DNA of 64,000 bases. Source: Rathayibacter_A sp036510655 (GTDB lineage Bacteria; Actinomycetota; Actinomycetes; Actinomycetales; Microbacteriaceae). This document shows positions 1 through 7,997 of the stretch, piece by piece. Within the stretch, counting starts at the first letter, position 1. The number at the start of each line of letters is the position of its first letter. The notes below the pieces were generated by a model that ran no database searches, was not told the origin of the DNA, and saw nothing but the letters and a program-made list of their open reading frames with translations. Location of the stretch: contig DATCDQ010000113.1 in NCBI GenBank assembly GCA_036510655.1, forward strand, positions 1-64,000, read 5' to 3'. The translations under genes were made by a program, and so were the position numbers.

Positions 1-130
1 CCACGCTCGATACCAGGCTGCTGGCACTAAGACCTAACGGCGTCGACCACGGCACCACCCATCATCCGCGCCACCCAAACCAGCCACAAGACATTTCCGC
101 GACACCACGGCGGCGCCCCGCGCCTGCACC

Positions 131-178
131 GCTCGATACGCAGGCTCGCTGCGCTCGCCGGCTACTCGACCAGCGAGG
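131..178. repeat. degenerate copy of palindromic intergenic repeat family 1
   Basis: The gene-free stretch at the left edge (1-203) contains the words GCTCGATACGC and GGCTACTCGACCAGCG. These match the arms of the well-formed inverted repeat at 2755-2861. A second fragment, GCTCGATACC, lies at about 5-14. No gene is visible before the aldo/keto reductase stop codon at 204. Confidence 0.55.
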
Positions 179-203
179 CGAGCAGCGAGGCGAGCGGCGA
201 GTG

Positions 204-1067
204 CTACTTCGACGCACTCAGGTACGACATCGTCTCGGGCGTCAGGTCCAGCTCGGCGGCCAGCGCCGAGTCGCGGATGCTGGCCGGCCGGCTGGCCCCC
301 GGAATCGGGATCACGAGGTGGGAGAGGTGCAGTTCCCAGGCGAGCGCAACCTGCTGCGGGCTGACACCGAGTTCTGCCGCGACCTCACGGAACGCAGCGT
401 TATGCTTGCCGACCTTGCCTGCAGCCCCGATGCCGCCGAGCGGGCTCCACGGCAAGAATGCCAGATCCAACTCGATGCATGCCTCGAGTTCCGGTGCGCT
501 GTGTCGCCAGGCGGGGGAGAACCGGTTCTGCACCGACACGAACGCGTGCGAGAGAATGCGGCGGGCTTCACGGATTTGCGCGACAGTCACGTTGGAGACG
601 CCGACGTACCGCACGATGCCCGCCTCATACAGCGCGCGCAGGGCGCCGACGGACTCCTTGAACGGCACAGCGGGGTCCGGCTGGTGAAACTGGTACAGGC
701 CGATCGTGTCGACGCCGAGGCGCTGAGCGGATTCTTTCGCAGCCCGGACGATGTACTCCGGCCGGCCATCGTTGGCCCAGTGGCCCTCATCACGGTGGAT
801 CAGTCCGCCCTTCGTCGCGACGAGCACGTGCGAGGTGTCCGACCCGTAGGTTCGGAGCGCCTCGGCGATGAGCAGCTCGTTGTGTCCGTGACCGTCTTCG
901 TCGAGGGTGTACGAGTCCGCCGTGTCGATGAACGTGATGCCGACGTCCAGTGCAGCGTGAATCGTCGCGATCGACGTTTCGGGTGATTTGCGACCCTGAA
1001 TGGACATCGGCATCCCGCCAAGCCCGATCGCGCTGACGTCGAAGTCGCCGATTTTGCGCTGTCTCAT
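204..1067 (-). CDS. aldo/keto reductase
   Basis: NAD(P)H-dependent oxidoreductase with the TIM-barrel aldo/keto reductase fold, 287 residues, predicted cytosolic. The family tetrad is visible: Asp48 and Tyr53 in IDTADSY, Lys86 in VATKGG and His128 in YQFHQPD. The conserved late motif IPIPGASRP, which contacts the cofactor phosphate in this family, is also present. I chose the ATG at 1067 because the homologous region begins there (MRQRKIG); a longer frame adds about 30 arginine-rich residues with no family similarity. The gene is divergent from metG. The substrate cannot be told from the sequence. Confidence 0.88.
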   Translation of the reverse strand: MRQRKIGDFDVSAIGLGGMPMSIQGRKSPETSIATIHAALDVGITFIDTADSYTLDEDGHGHNELLIAEALRTYGSDTSHVLVATKGGLIHRDEGHWANDGRPEYIVRAAKESAQRLGVDTIGLYQFHQPDPAVPFKESVGALRALYEAGIVRYVGVSNVTVAQIREARRILSHAFVSVQNRFSPAWRHSAPELEACIELDLAFLPWSPLGGIGAAGKVGKHNAAFREVAAELGVSPQQVALAWELHLSHLVIPIPGASRPASIRDSALAAELDLTPETMSYLSASK

Positions 1068-1171
1068 GCCCCCGAGCATATGCCGAGGTGACCTCGAGTA
1101 TGCGCGTCGGTGTAGCGAGCCCCTGCGTAACAGGGAAAGCGGCCGTCTCCGCGCCATTTAGGATGGGAACC

Positions 1172-2752
1172 ATGTCCGCTGGCTCTTCCTTCTACATCAC
1201 CACGCCGATTTTCTACGTGAATGATGTGCCGCACATCGGACACGCGTACACCGAAGTCGCCTGCGATGTGCTCGCGCGCTGGCACCGCCAGGCCGGCGAC
1301 GACACCTGGTTGCTGACCGGCACGGATGAGCACGGCCAGAAGATCCTGCGCACCGCGACGGCGAACGGCACGACCCCACGTGCGTGGGCGGACAAGCTCG
1401 TGAACGAAGCCTGGAAGCCGCTGCTGGACACTCTCGACATCGCCAACGATGACTTCATCCGCACGACGGATGCGCGTCACGAAGACGCCGTCAAGCTTTT
1501 TCTGCAGCGGCTGCACGACGGCGGGTTCATCTATGACGCCGAATATGAGGGCCTGTATTGCGTCGGCTGCGAGGAGTTCAAGCCGGAGAGCGAGATCCTC
1601 GACGGCGTCGGGGAATACGAGGGTCAAAAGGTCTGCGCCATCCACTCGAAGCCGCTTGAGCTGTTGCACGAGAAGAACTATTTCTTCAAGATGAGCGATT
1701 TCGGCGAGCGCCTGCTTGCCCTGTACCGCGACCGGCCGGACTTCGTTCAGCCGGAGAGCGCCCGCAACGAGGTGATGGCCTTCGTGTCGCAGGGCCTCAA
1801 CGACCTGTCGATCTCCCGGTCGAGTTTCGACTGGGGCATCTCGATCCCGTGGGATGACTCGCACGTGCTGTACGTCTGGATCGACGCACTGCTCAACTAC
1901 ATCACTGCGATCGGCTACGGCGTTGACGACGCAGAGTTCGATCGGCGCTGGCCCGCCCTACACGTGGTGGGCAAAGACATCCTGCGTTTCCATGCGGTGA
2001 TCTGGCCGGCCATGCTGATGGCAGCAGGCCTCGAGGTGCCGCATCAGGTGTTCGGCCACGGTTGGCTTCTCGTCGGCGGCGAAAAGATGTCGAAGTCGAA
2101 GCTCACCGGCATTGCACCGAACGAGATCACCGACACGTTCGGATCGGATGCGTTCCGCTACTACTTTCTGCGCGCCATCAGTTTCGGGCAGGACGGTTCG
2201 TTCAGCTGGGAGGACCTCTCGGCGCGCTATCAGTCCGAGCTTGCGAACGGCTTCGGCAACCTCGCCTCCCGCGTGATTGCGATGGTCGCACGCTACTTCG
2301 ATGGCGTGGTTCCCGTGCCGTGCGAGGCGCTGGAGGCTGAGTTGACCGTGCAGCGCATCGTGGCGGATGCCGCGGATGCCGCGGATGCCGCCATCGACAA
2401 GTTGGCCATCCACGAGGCGATCGCCGCGATCTGGACGATCGTCGATGAACTCAACGGCTACATCACCGTGCAGGAGCCGTGGTCGCTGGCAAAGGACGAC
2501 ACGCAGCGCGAACGTCTGGCAACGGTGTTGTACACGGCGACGGAGGGCCTGCGTGCCCTCGCAGTGTTGCTCTCGCCGGTGCTCCCGCAGGCAACAGAGA
2601 AGCTGTGGGCTGCGCTCGGCGTGTTGAGCGCTCTGGGCGCGCTACACGCACAGCCGCTGCGTGAGGCCGGCACGTGGGGGCAGCTGCCCGCCGGAACGCA
2701 GGTCGGTGCGCTTGAGGCCCTGTTCCCGCGAATCGAAGCGACCGTTGGCTGA
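1172..2752 (+). CDS. metG: methionyl-tRNA synthetase
   Basis: Class I aminoacyl-tRNA synthetase that charges tRNA-Met, cytosolic and essential. HIGH is at residues 21-24 and KMSKS at about 305-309. The connective-peptide region carries a zinc-type pair, Cys130 and Cys133 (CVGC), followed by Cys and His in KVCAIHSK. At about 526 residues it is the short form without the C-terminal tRNA-binding EMAP-like domain. ATG 1172 fits the family N-terminus (SFYITTPIFYVND) and has AGGATGG upstream; the frame is open further upstream. The anticodon-binding region contains a 9-bp in-frame triplication giving ADAADAADA at 2363-2389. tatD and rsmA follow on the same strand, a common order in actinobacteria. 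Confidence 0.96.
   Translation: MSAGSSFYITTPIFYVNDVPHIGHAYTEVACDVLARWHRQAGDDTWLLTGTDEHGQKILRTATANGTTPRAWADKLVNEAWKPLLDTLDIANDDFIRTTDARHEDAVKLFLQRLHDGGFIYDAEYEGLYCVGCEEFKPESEILDGVGEYEGQKVCAIHSKPLELLHEKNYFFKMSDFGERLLALYRDRPDFVQPESARNEVMAFVSQGLNDLSISRSSFDWGISIPWDDSHVLYVWIDALLNYITAIGYGVDDAEFDRRWPALHVVGKDILRFHAVIWPAMLMAAGLEVPHQVFGHGWLLVGGEKMSKSKLTGIAPNEITDTFGSDAFRYYFLRAISFGQDGSFSWEDLSARYQSELANGFGNLASRVIAMVARYFDGVVPVPCEALEAELTVQRIVADAADAADAAIDKLAIHEAIAAIWTIVDELNGYITVQEPWSLAKDDTQRERLATVLYTATEGLRALAVLLSPVLPQATEKLWAALGVLSALGALHAQPLREAGTWGQLPAGTQVGALEALFPRIEATVG
2363..2389 (+). repeat. 9-bp x3 in-frame tandem repeat inside metG
   Basis: GCGGATGCC occurs three times without interruption and encodes Ala-Asp-Ala units in a helical part of the C-terminal domain. 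It is one of several in-frame minisatellites in this window. Confidence 0.8.
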
Positions 2753-2754
2753 CA

Positions 2755-2861
2755 CCCGTTGGTCGAGTAGCGAGGAACGAGCGTATCGAGACCTCGTGAG
2801 TCGATCTGTGGGGGTCTCGATACGCGGTGCTCGTTCCTCGCGCCGCTACTCGACCAACGGG
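2755..2861. repeat. long palindromic intergenic repeat, family 1
   Basis: Inverted repeat filling the metG-tatD gap. The left arm is 2755-2793 (starts CCCGTTGGTCGAGTAGCG, ends CGTATCGAGACC). The right arm is 2813-2861, its reverse complement interrupted by two small insertions. The roughly 39-bp arms with a 19-nt loop would form a very strong hairpin in RNA or a cruciform in DNA. Degenerate copies lie at 131-178 and in pieces at 57138-57335, so this is a dispersed element rather than a gene-specific terminator. It could still terminate metG transcripts. Confidence 0.85.
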
Positions 2862-2872
2862 TGGGGTGCACG

Positions 2873-3799
2873 ATGACTGACCCGGGGCACGTGCGTGAGC
2901 GCAGCCAGAAGCAGGGTCGCGACCTGAGCTACCCGCCGCTACCCGAGCCGCTCGTGGTGCCCGTCTACGACAATCACACCCACTTAGAGATCGCGGACGG
3001 CGACCAGCCGTTGGATTACAGAACGCAACTGGATCGCGCGTCGAGCGTCGGCATCCGTGGGGTTGTGCAGGTCGGCACCGACGTGCCGACGTCCATTTGG
3101 TCTGCCGAGATGGCTGCGCTCGAGCCGCGGATGCTGGCGGCTGTGGCCATCCACCCGAACGATGCGCCGGAGAACGACGCACGAGGCACCCTCGACGACG
3201 GCCTTGCCGTGATCGCCGAGTTAGCCGCCCGCCCGCGTGTTCGCGCCGTGGGGGAGACCGGTCTCGACTTCTACCGCACGGATGAGAGCGGCCGCGCCGC
3301 ACAGTTCCGCTCGTTCGAGGCGCACATCGAGATCGCCAAGCAGAACGATGTTGCGTTGCAGATCCATGACAGAGACGCGCACGCGGACGTGATCGCGACA
3401 CTGCGGCGGGTGGGTGCGCCGGAACGCACCGTCTTCCACTGCTTCTCCGGCGACGCCGAAATGGCGCAGTTGTGCGCCGACAACGGCTGGTTCATGTCGT
3501 TCGCAGGCAACGTTACGTTCAAGAATGCCCAGAAGCTGCGGGATGCGCTCGCCGTCGTTCCCCGGGCGTTGCTGCTCGTCGAGACGGATGCGCCGTTTTT
3601 GACACCGATGCCGTACCGCGGGCGCCCGAACGCACCGTATCTGGTGCCGCACACGTTGCGTGCGATGGCTGCCGTGCTCGAAACGGATGCGTCGATGCTC
3701 GCCGCGCAGATCTCCTCGAACACCGAGCTGGTGTACGGCCGGTGGGACGCCGAGCCGCCTGCCGCCCCGCCGACCGGCCCGATCGGTGCCGTCGCGTGA
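2873..3799 (+). CDS. tatD: TatD family metal-dependent hydrolase (DNase)
   Basis: Amidohydrolase-superfamily nuclease of about 308 residues. The metal-binding motif NHTHLE lies near the N-terminus. The other family signatures follow in order: GETGLDFYR, QIHDRDA, VFHCFSGDAEMA and LVETDAPFLTP, ending with PHTLRAMA. TatD proteins are 3'-5' DNases or RNases implicated in repair and RNA quality control. ATG 2873 gives MTDPGHV with GGTGGGGTG upstream; the frame is open four codons further. The last 20 residues are Pro/Ala-rich and probably disordered. Confidence 0.92.
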   Translation: MTDPGHVRERSQKQGRDLSYPPLPEPLVVPVYDNHTHLEIADGDQPLDYRTQLDRASSVGIRGVVQVGTDVPTSIWSAEMAALEPRMLAAVAIHPNDAPENDARGTLDDGLAVIAELAARPRVRAVGETGLDFYRTDESGRAAQFRSFEAHIEIAKQNDVALQIHDRDAHADVIATLRRVGAPERTVFHCFSGDAEMAQLCADNGWFMSFAGNVTFKNAQKLRDALAVVPRALLLVETDAPFLTPMPYRGRPNAPYLVPHTLRAMAAVLETDASMLAAQISSNTELVYGRWDAEPPAAPPTGPIGAVA

Positions 3800-3824
3800 G
3801 CGACGCCGTCCTCCCTCACCCGGT

Positions 3825-3890
3825 GAGAGTGCCCGAATCGGACGAGAGCGCCCGGCGCACGAGGCACTCTCGTCCGAAATGGACACTCTC
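3825..3890. repeat. palindromic intergenic repeat, family 2
   Basis: Inverted repeat between tatD and rsmA. The left arm is 3825-3852 (GAGAGTGCCCGAATCGGACG...) and the right arm 3863-3890 (...GTCCGAAATGGACACTCTC), with about 85 percent arm identity and a 10-nt loop. A second copy with the same core (TTCGGACNAG) lies at 15522-15587. Confidence 0.8.
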
Positions 3891-3911
3891 GCGACAAATA
3901 GGTGCCGTCGT

Positions 3912-4769
3912 ATGAGTAGGGTGAAGTTGCTCGGGCCGGCAGAGGTGCGCGACCTCGCGGAGCTGCTCGGCGTGACCCCGACGAAGAAGCTCGGCCAGAA
4001 CTTCGTGATCGACGCGAACACCGTGCGGCGCATCGTGCGCGTCGCCGGCGTTCAGCCGGGTGACACGGTCGTGGAGGTCGGCCCCGGCCTCGGCTCGCTG
4101 ACCCTCGGCCTGCTCGAAGCGGATGCCGCGGTGGTCGCCGTCGAGATCGACAAGCGACTCGCCGCGCAACTGCCGCTCACCGTCGCCGAACTGGCCGATG
4201 AGACGATCGCGGCCACGCTCACCGTGATCCGCGCGGATGCCCTGCAACTGACGGAACTGCCCGGAGCGCCGACCCGGCTCGTGGCGAATCTGCCGTACAA
4301 CATCTCCGTTCCTGTGCTGCTGCACCTGCTGGAACACTTCGACTCGATCCGCTCCGGCGTGGTCATGGTGCAGTCGGAGGTCGGTCAACGCCTGGCCGCA
4401 ACACCCGGTTCGAAGATCTACGGGGGGCCGAGCGTGAAGGCGGCGTGGTACGGCAGGTGGCGCACGGCGGGCACGGTCAGCCGCCAGGTGTTCTGGCCCG
4501 TGCCGAACGTCGACTCGATCCTGGTCGCTTTTGAGCGCCATCAGACCGAACCGGGCGATCTGGCGCTACGTCGGCGCACCTTCGAACTGGTCGACGCGGC
4601 GTTCCAGCAGCGTCGCAAAATGCTGCGGCAATCGCTGTCGGCGATCTATGGTTCGTCGGCATCGGCATCCGCAGCGCTCGAGGCGGCCGACCTCGCACCG
4701 ACGGCGCGCGGCGAAGAACTGACCGTCGAACAGTTCATCCGGGTTGCCGGCGCATTGCCGCCGCTGTAG
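3912..4769 (+). CDS. rsmA: 16S rRNA dimethyladenosine methyltransferase
   Basis: KsgA/RsmA enzyme of 285 residues that dimethylates two adjacent adenines near the 3' end of 16S rRNA during 30S maturation. Visible are the N-terminal signature KKLGQNFVID, the SAM-binding motif VEVGPGLGSLT, the acidic VEIDKRLA segment and the catalytic NLPYNIS motif, followed by the typical C-terminal FRRRKMLRQSL-like block (FQQRRKMLRQSLS). ATG 3912 is preceded by GGTGCCGT. It lies between family-2 repeat and ispE, the standard actinobacterial tatD-rsmA-ispE order. Confidence 0.96.
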   Translation: MSRVKLLGPAEVRDLAELLGVTPTKKLGQNFVIDANTVRRIVRVAGVQPGDTVVEVGPGLGSLTLGLLEADAAVVAVEIDKRLAAQLPLTVAELADETIAATLTVIRADALQLTELPGAPTRLVANLPYNISVPVLLHLLEHFDSIRSGVVMVQSEVGQRLAATPGSKIYGGPSVKAAWYGRWRTAGTVSRQVFWPVPNVDSILVAFERHQTEPGDLALRRRTFELVDAAFQQRRKMLRQSLSAIYGSSASASAALEAADLAPTARGEELTVEQFIRVAGALPPL

Positions 4770-4809
4770 CCGGTCCGCCAGGTGCAGCGCGCTGCGTTAG
4801 GTTGGAAAC

Positions 4810-5748
4810 ATGACCGTCCAGGCCACTGAAACGATGGTGCACGTGCGGGCCCCGGGAAAGGTCAACGTGTTCCTCGGGGTCGGCGCCGTGATGGACGACG
4901 GCTATCACGAGATCGCCACCGCGTATCAGGCGCTTTCGGTGTATGAAGACGTTCGCGCGTTCCCGGCCCCGGATTTCTCGGTCAGTTTCACCGGCCCGAT
5001 CGACAGTTCTGAACTCGCCACGGACGGCTCTAACCTGGCGATCAAGGCGGCCCGGCTGCTGGCCCGCCGGGCAGATTTCCGAGGCGGTGTGCACCTGGAG
5101 ATCGAGAAGCACGTGCCGATCGCCGGCGGCATGGGCGGTGGCTCCGCGGACGCGGCAGCGACCCTGCTGGCCTGCGACGCGTTGTGGGGAACCGAGCGCA
5201 GCCGCGAGGAACTGCACGCACTGGCCGCCCGGCTGGGCGCAGACGTGCCGTTCGCACTGGCCGGCGGCACCGCCATCGGCACCGGGCGCGGCGATCGGCT
5301 GAGCCCGGCACTGGCGCAGGGAACGTTCCACTGGGTGCTCGTGTTTCCGGGTGATCAGCTCAGCACACCCGACGTGTACCGTGAACTCGACCGGCACCGC
5401 CAGCGGCACGTCCGCGACATTTTCCCGGCGCTTCAGCGGCCCGTCGTCGACGCCAACGTGCTGCAGGCATTGCGAGCCGGCGACGCGAGGATGCTTGCGG
5501 AGTCGCTCTCGAACGATCTTCAGGCCCCCGCCATCCATCTGAACCCGAGGCTCGGTGAGATCCTGGAGCAGGGGGAGCGCGCTGGCGCGCTGGCCGGGCT
5601 CGTTTCGGGCTCAGGGCCGACGGTCGCATTCTTGGCGGCCGACCTAGACAGTGCACTCGATCTGCAGATCGCGTTGAGTGCATCGCGATTGCACGCGATT
5701 CGTGCAACCGGCCCCGTGCACGGCGCACGGGTCATCGTGGAGGGGTGA
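4810..5748 (+). CDS. ispE: 4-diphosphocytidyl-2-C-methyl-D-erythritol kinase
   Basis: GHMP kinase that phosphorylates CDP-methylerythritol in the MEP isoprenoid pathway. APGKVNVFLGVG near the N-terminus and GGMGGGSADAAATL in the middle are the IspE-specific GHMP motifs; the C-terminal motif is LVSGSGPTVAFL. The 312-residue length is normal. An alternative start at the ninth codon is possible. It matters for the window because a complete mevalonate cluster sits 10 kb away, so the genome probably carries genes of both isoprenoid routes. The moaD start follows directly after its stop. Confidence 0.95.
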   Translation: MTVQATETMVHVRAPGKVNVFLGVGAVMDDGYHEIATAYQALSVYEDVRAFPAPDFSVSFTGPIDSSELATDGSNLAIKAARLLARRADFRGGVHLEIEKHVPIAGGMGGGSADAAATLLACDALWGTERSREELHALAARLGADVPFALAGGTAIGTGRGDRLSPALAQGTFHWVLVFPGDQLSTPDVYRELDRHRQRHVRDIFPALQRPVVDANVLQALRAGDARMLAESLSNDLQAPAIHLNPRLGEILEQGERAGALAGLVSGSGPTVAFLAADLDSALDLQIALSASRLHAIRATGPVHGARVIVEG

Positions 5749-5753
5749 GTCGA

Positions 5754-5999
5754 ATGAATGTGGCGGTGCGGTATTTCGCGGCGGCTGCTGAGGCATCCGG
5801 ATGCGAGGAGGAGCGCGTCGAACTCGCCGACGGGGCGACCGTCGGCCAGTTGGCGACGCTGCTGGTGCAGCGCTACGGAGAGCCAATGCGTGTGGTCTTG
5901 AAGTCCGGCTCGTTCCTCGTTGAAGGAGTGGTGCGGCGGGACCAAGCGCATCCGTTGTCCGGCACGGTCGACATCCTGCCGCCCTTCGCGGGCGGTTGA
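5754..5999 (+). CDS. moaD: molybdopterin synthase small subunit MoaD
   Basis: Ubiquitin-like sulfur carrier of 81 residues ending in the obligatory Gly-Gly (PPFAGG). The C-terminal glycine is adenylated by MoeB, thiocarboxylated, and donates sulfur to precursor Z together with MoaE. The core LADGATVGQLATLL and the late DILPPFAGG block are typical. ATG 5754 is placed a usable distance after GGAGGGG; a GTG at 5745 overlapping the ispE stop is the alternative. It is separated from the other moa genes (10.5, 55.5 and 56.6 kb), and its partner MoaE lies 50 kb away. Confidence 0.9.
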   Translation: MNVAVRYFAAAAEASGCEEERVELADGATVGQLATLLVQRYGEPMRVVLKSGSFLVEGVVRRDQAHPLSGTVDILPPFAGG

Positions 6000-6025
6000 T
6001 CGGCCGGATCGGCGCTACAGTGCTG

Positions 6026-6041
6026 TGGCGCTACAGCGCCA
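6026..6041. terminator. short palindrome between convergent genes
   Basis: TGGCGCT and AGCGCCA flank a two-base centre where moaD and the leftward membrane-protein gene converge, covering the latter's stop codon. GGCGCTACAG also occurs twice here (6011 and 6028). It could act as a bidirectional terminator, but there is no T-tract. Confidence 0.4.
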
Positions 6042-6609
6042 GGTGCCAGCCGAGAGCGATGTTGAATGCGGTCGCAATCATCAGGTACATCAGCCACAGG
6101 CCCGTGGCGAGGTGCCAGAATCCCAGTGCGCGTTCGCCGAGCTTGTTGCCGATCGACGCAAAGAAGTCGCTGAAGTAGATCAGTGCCAGGCCGACGAACA
6201 GCAACCCAACCGGCCAGTCGCCCGCGACGAAGAACACCACGGCGCCGACGACCGACAGGATGAAGAATGCCACGCACATACCGGCATTCGGACGCGCATC
6301 GTTGCCGCGATACCGGTTCCAGCCAAGTGCGAACCAGTGAATTCCATATGCGGTGAACGCGAGCGCCGCCATGTAGAGCGGCGCTCCTTTGAACACTTGG
6401 AACCAGGAGAGCCCGACGAACAGGATGATTCCGGTGACGAATTGGAAGAATCCCGGTAGCCAGATGCCCCAGACGCCGGTGGCTCGATCGACTTTCTCAT
6501 CACGCTTCGGCCAGCCGAACAATTCTTGCGGGCCATAGATGAGATAGCCAGTACCGAGACCGAAGAAACCGAGGGCGAGCGGAACATAAACTGAAACTGC
6601 GAAATGCAT
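6031..6609 (-). CDS. six-helix integral membrane protein of unknown function
   Basis: A 192-residue polytopic protein with about six hydrophobic segments, starting close to the N-terminus (LALGFFGLGTGYLIYG). Motifs that look conserved are YLIYGPQELFGWPKR, GVWGIWLPGFFQFVTG and YGIHWFALGWNRYRG. Size and topology resemble small uptake channels such as the GPR1/FUN34/YaaH or AmiS/UreI groups, but I do not see their diagnostic NPAPLGL-type motif, so no function is assigned. ATG 6609 has GAAGG upstream. The 119-bp gap to moeA is unusually AT-rich for the window and should contain its promoter. Confidence 0.75.
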   Translation of the reverse strand: MHFAVSVYVPLALGFFGLGTGYLIYGPQELFGWPKRDEKVDRATGVWGIWLPGFFQFVTGIILFVGLSWFQVFKGAPLYMAALAFTAYGIHWFALGWNRYRGNDARPNAGMCVAFFILSVVGAVVFFVAGDWPVGLLFVGLALIYFSDFFASIGNKLGERALGFWHLATGLWLMYLMIATAFNIALGWHLAL

Positions 6610-6728
6610 GATGCGCCTTCTTCAGAAGTGGCCTATACCATGCTTTCATGGTTTCGTAAAATCAGCGAAAATGCAAGGAACTGACAGATTTGCTGAAAGT
6701 TTATTGTTCGCATCGTGGACACTCGCTG

Positions 6729-7991
6729 TCAGTCCCATGGCAGGCGAAGGGCTTCGAGCATGTCACCCTCGGCGGCACCGGCGCCCGGACAGATGAGCAC
6801 GCCGGCGGCGTCCGCGAGTCCGCGAAGCATGCCTGATCCGTGCCAGCCGGTCGGCACGGCTCCGCCCTGATCGATCAGATACGGGATCAGGCGAACGCGG
6901 CCTCGGCCGTCTGCCAGCGCGCGACCCGCCGTGACGTGCTCCAGTGTCGGCTCCGGCAGGCCGACAAGCCCAGCGAGCAGCGGCGGCAGCAGCGTGAACA
7001 GTCCCATCATCGCGGCGAGCGGGTTTCCCGGCAGTCCGATCAGGTAGCGGCCGTCCGGCAGTTGGGCAAGAAGACTCGGGCCGCCGGGACGCATCGCGAT
7101 TCCATCGATCAGGATGCGTGCGCCGAGTTGGTTCAGCGCTTCGTGCAGGTGATCGGCATCGGAGCGGCCCGTTCCGCCGGTCGTCACCGCGAGTTGGCTT
7201 TCGGCCGTGCCCGGGTGAGTGCCGGACAACGCGTCGATCAGTGCGTCGAGCCGGTCGGGCAGACGCTGCTGTGAACTGACAACCGCGCCGAACATGCCGA
7301 GCAGCGCCGGAAGCTGCGGGCCGAAAGAATCGCGCACGTACCCGGGCGCCGGAATGCCTGCCGTCACCACCTCGTCGCCCGTGAGGAGAAGGTCGATTCG
7401 CACCTGTCGCACTACCTCGAGCGTGTCGTTGCCGCACACGGCCGCGACGGCGATATGGGCGGGGTTCAACACGATTCCAGCCGGCGAAACCTGTTCTCCG
7501 CGCCGCGCCTCTTCGCCCGGAGGACGAATATGCATTCCGTCCGTCGGCTCCCCGACGGATGCGTTCGGTCCGCGCTCGAGAACGCGCTCTGTCGCGCGGT
7601 CAGCGTCTCTGACCGTGCCGTTCTCACTGCGCAGCACCGCACGCGCGCCAGCCGGAATCAGTCCCCCGGTCACGATGCGCGTCGCCTCGCCCGGCTGCAA
7701 AGTGCGCGGCTGCAACGGATCCGACTGCGACGGGTGAGGCTGGACCAGTCGCCACGGTGCATCACCGGCAACGGCCCAGCCGTCCATGGCGCTCGACGCG
7801 TAGTGCGGTACGTCGCACAGTGCCGTGATTCCGTTGGCAGAACGTCGGCCGATCGCCTCCGCCAACGACACCGTCTCAGAACTGAGCAGCGATGGCAGCC
7901 GGTAGGCGAGTGCGCGTGCGACGTGCCAGTCGGCCGAGCGCAACGGTGGGTCGCCCTGCGCGGCGAATGCACCGTGGACGTGCTCGGTCAT
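6729..7991 (-). CDS. moeA: molybdopterin molybdenumtransferase MoeA (copy 1)
   Basis: MoeA/gephyrin-E-domain protein of 420 residues that inserts molybdate into adenylylated molybdopterin. SSAMDGWAV (the SxMDGxA motif), the LLTGDEVV segment, VTTGGTGRSDADH and the MRPGGPSLLAQ...GLPGNPLAAM block are in family order. It starts six nucleotides after the mobA stop on the same strand, so the two form an operon. A second moeA (9165-10475) is transcribed divergently nearby and differs clearly in sequence. Two MoeA paralogues are common in actinobacteria; one may serve a particular enzyme or metal. Confidence 0.92.
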   Translation of the reverse strand: MTEHVHGAFAAQGDPPLRSADWHVARALAYRLPSLLSSETVSLAEAIGRRSANGITALCDVPHYASSAMDGWAVAGDAPWRLVQPHPSQSDPLQPRTLQPGEATRIVTGGLIPAGARAVLRSENGTVRDADRATERVLERGPNASVGEPTDGMHIRPPGEEARRGEQVSPAGIVLNPAHIAVAAVCGNDTLEVVRQVRIDLLLTGDEVVTAGIPAPGYVRDSFGPQLPALLGMFGAVVSSQQRLPDRLDALIDALSGTHPGTAESQLAVTTGGTGRSDADHLHEALNQLGARILIDGIAMRPGGPSLLAQLPDGRYLIGLPGNPLAAMMGLFTLLPPLLAGLVGLPEPTLEHVTAGRALADGRGRVRLIPYLIDQGGAVPTGWHGSGMLRGLADAAGVLICPGAGAAEGDMLEALRLPWD

Positions 7992-7997
7992 CGGTGA

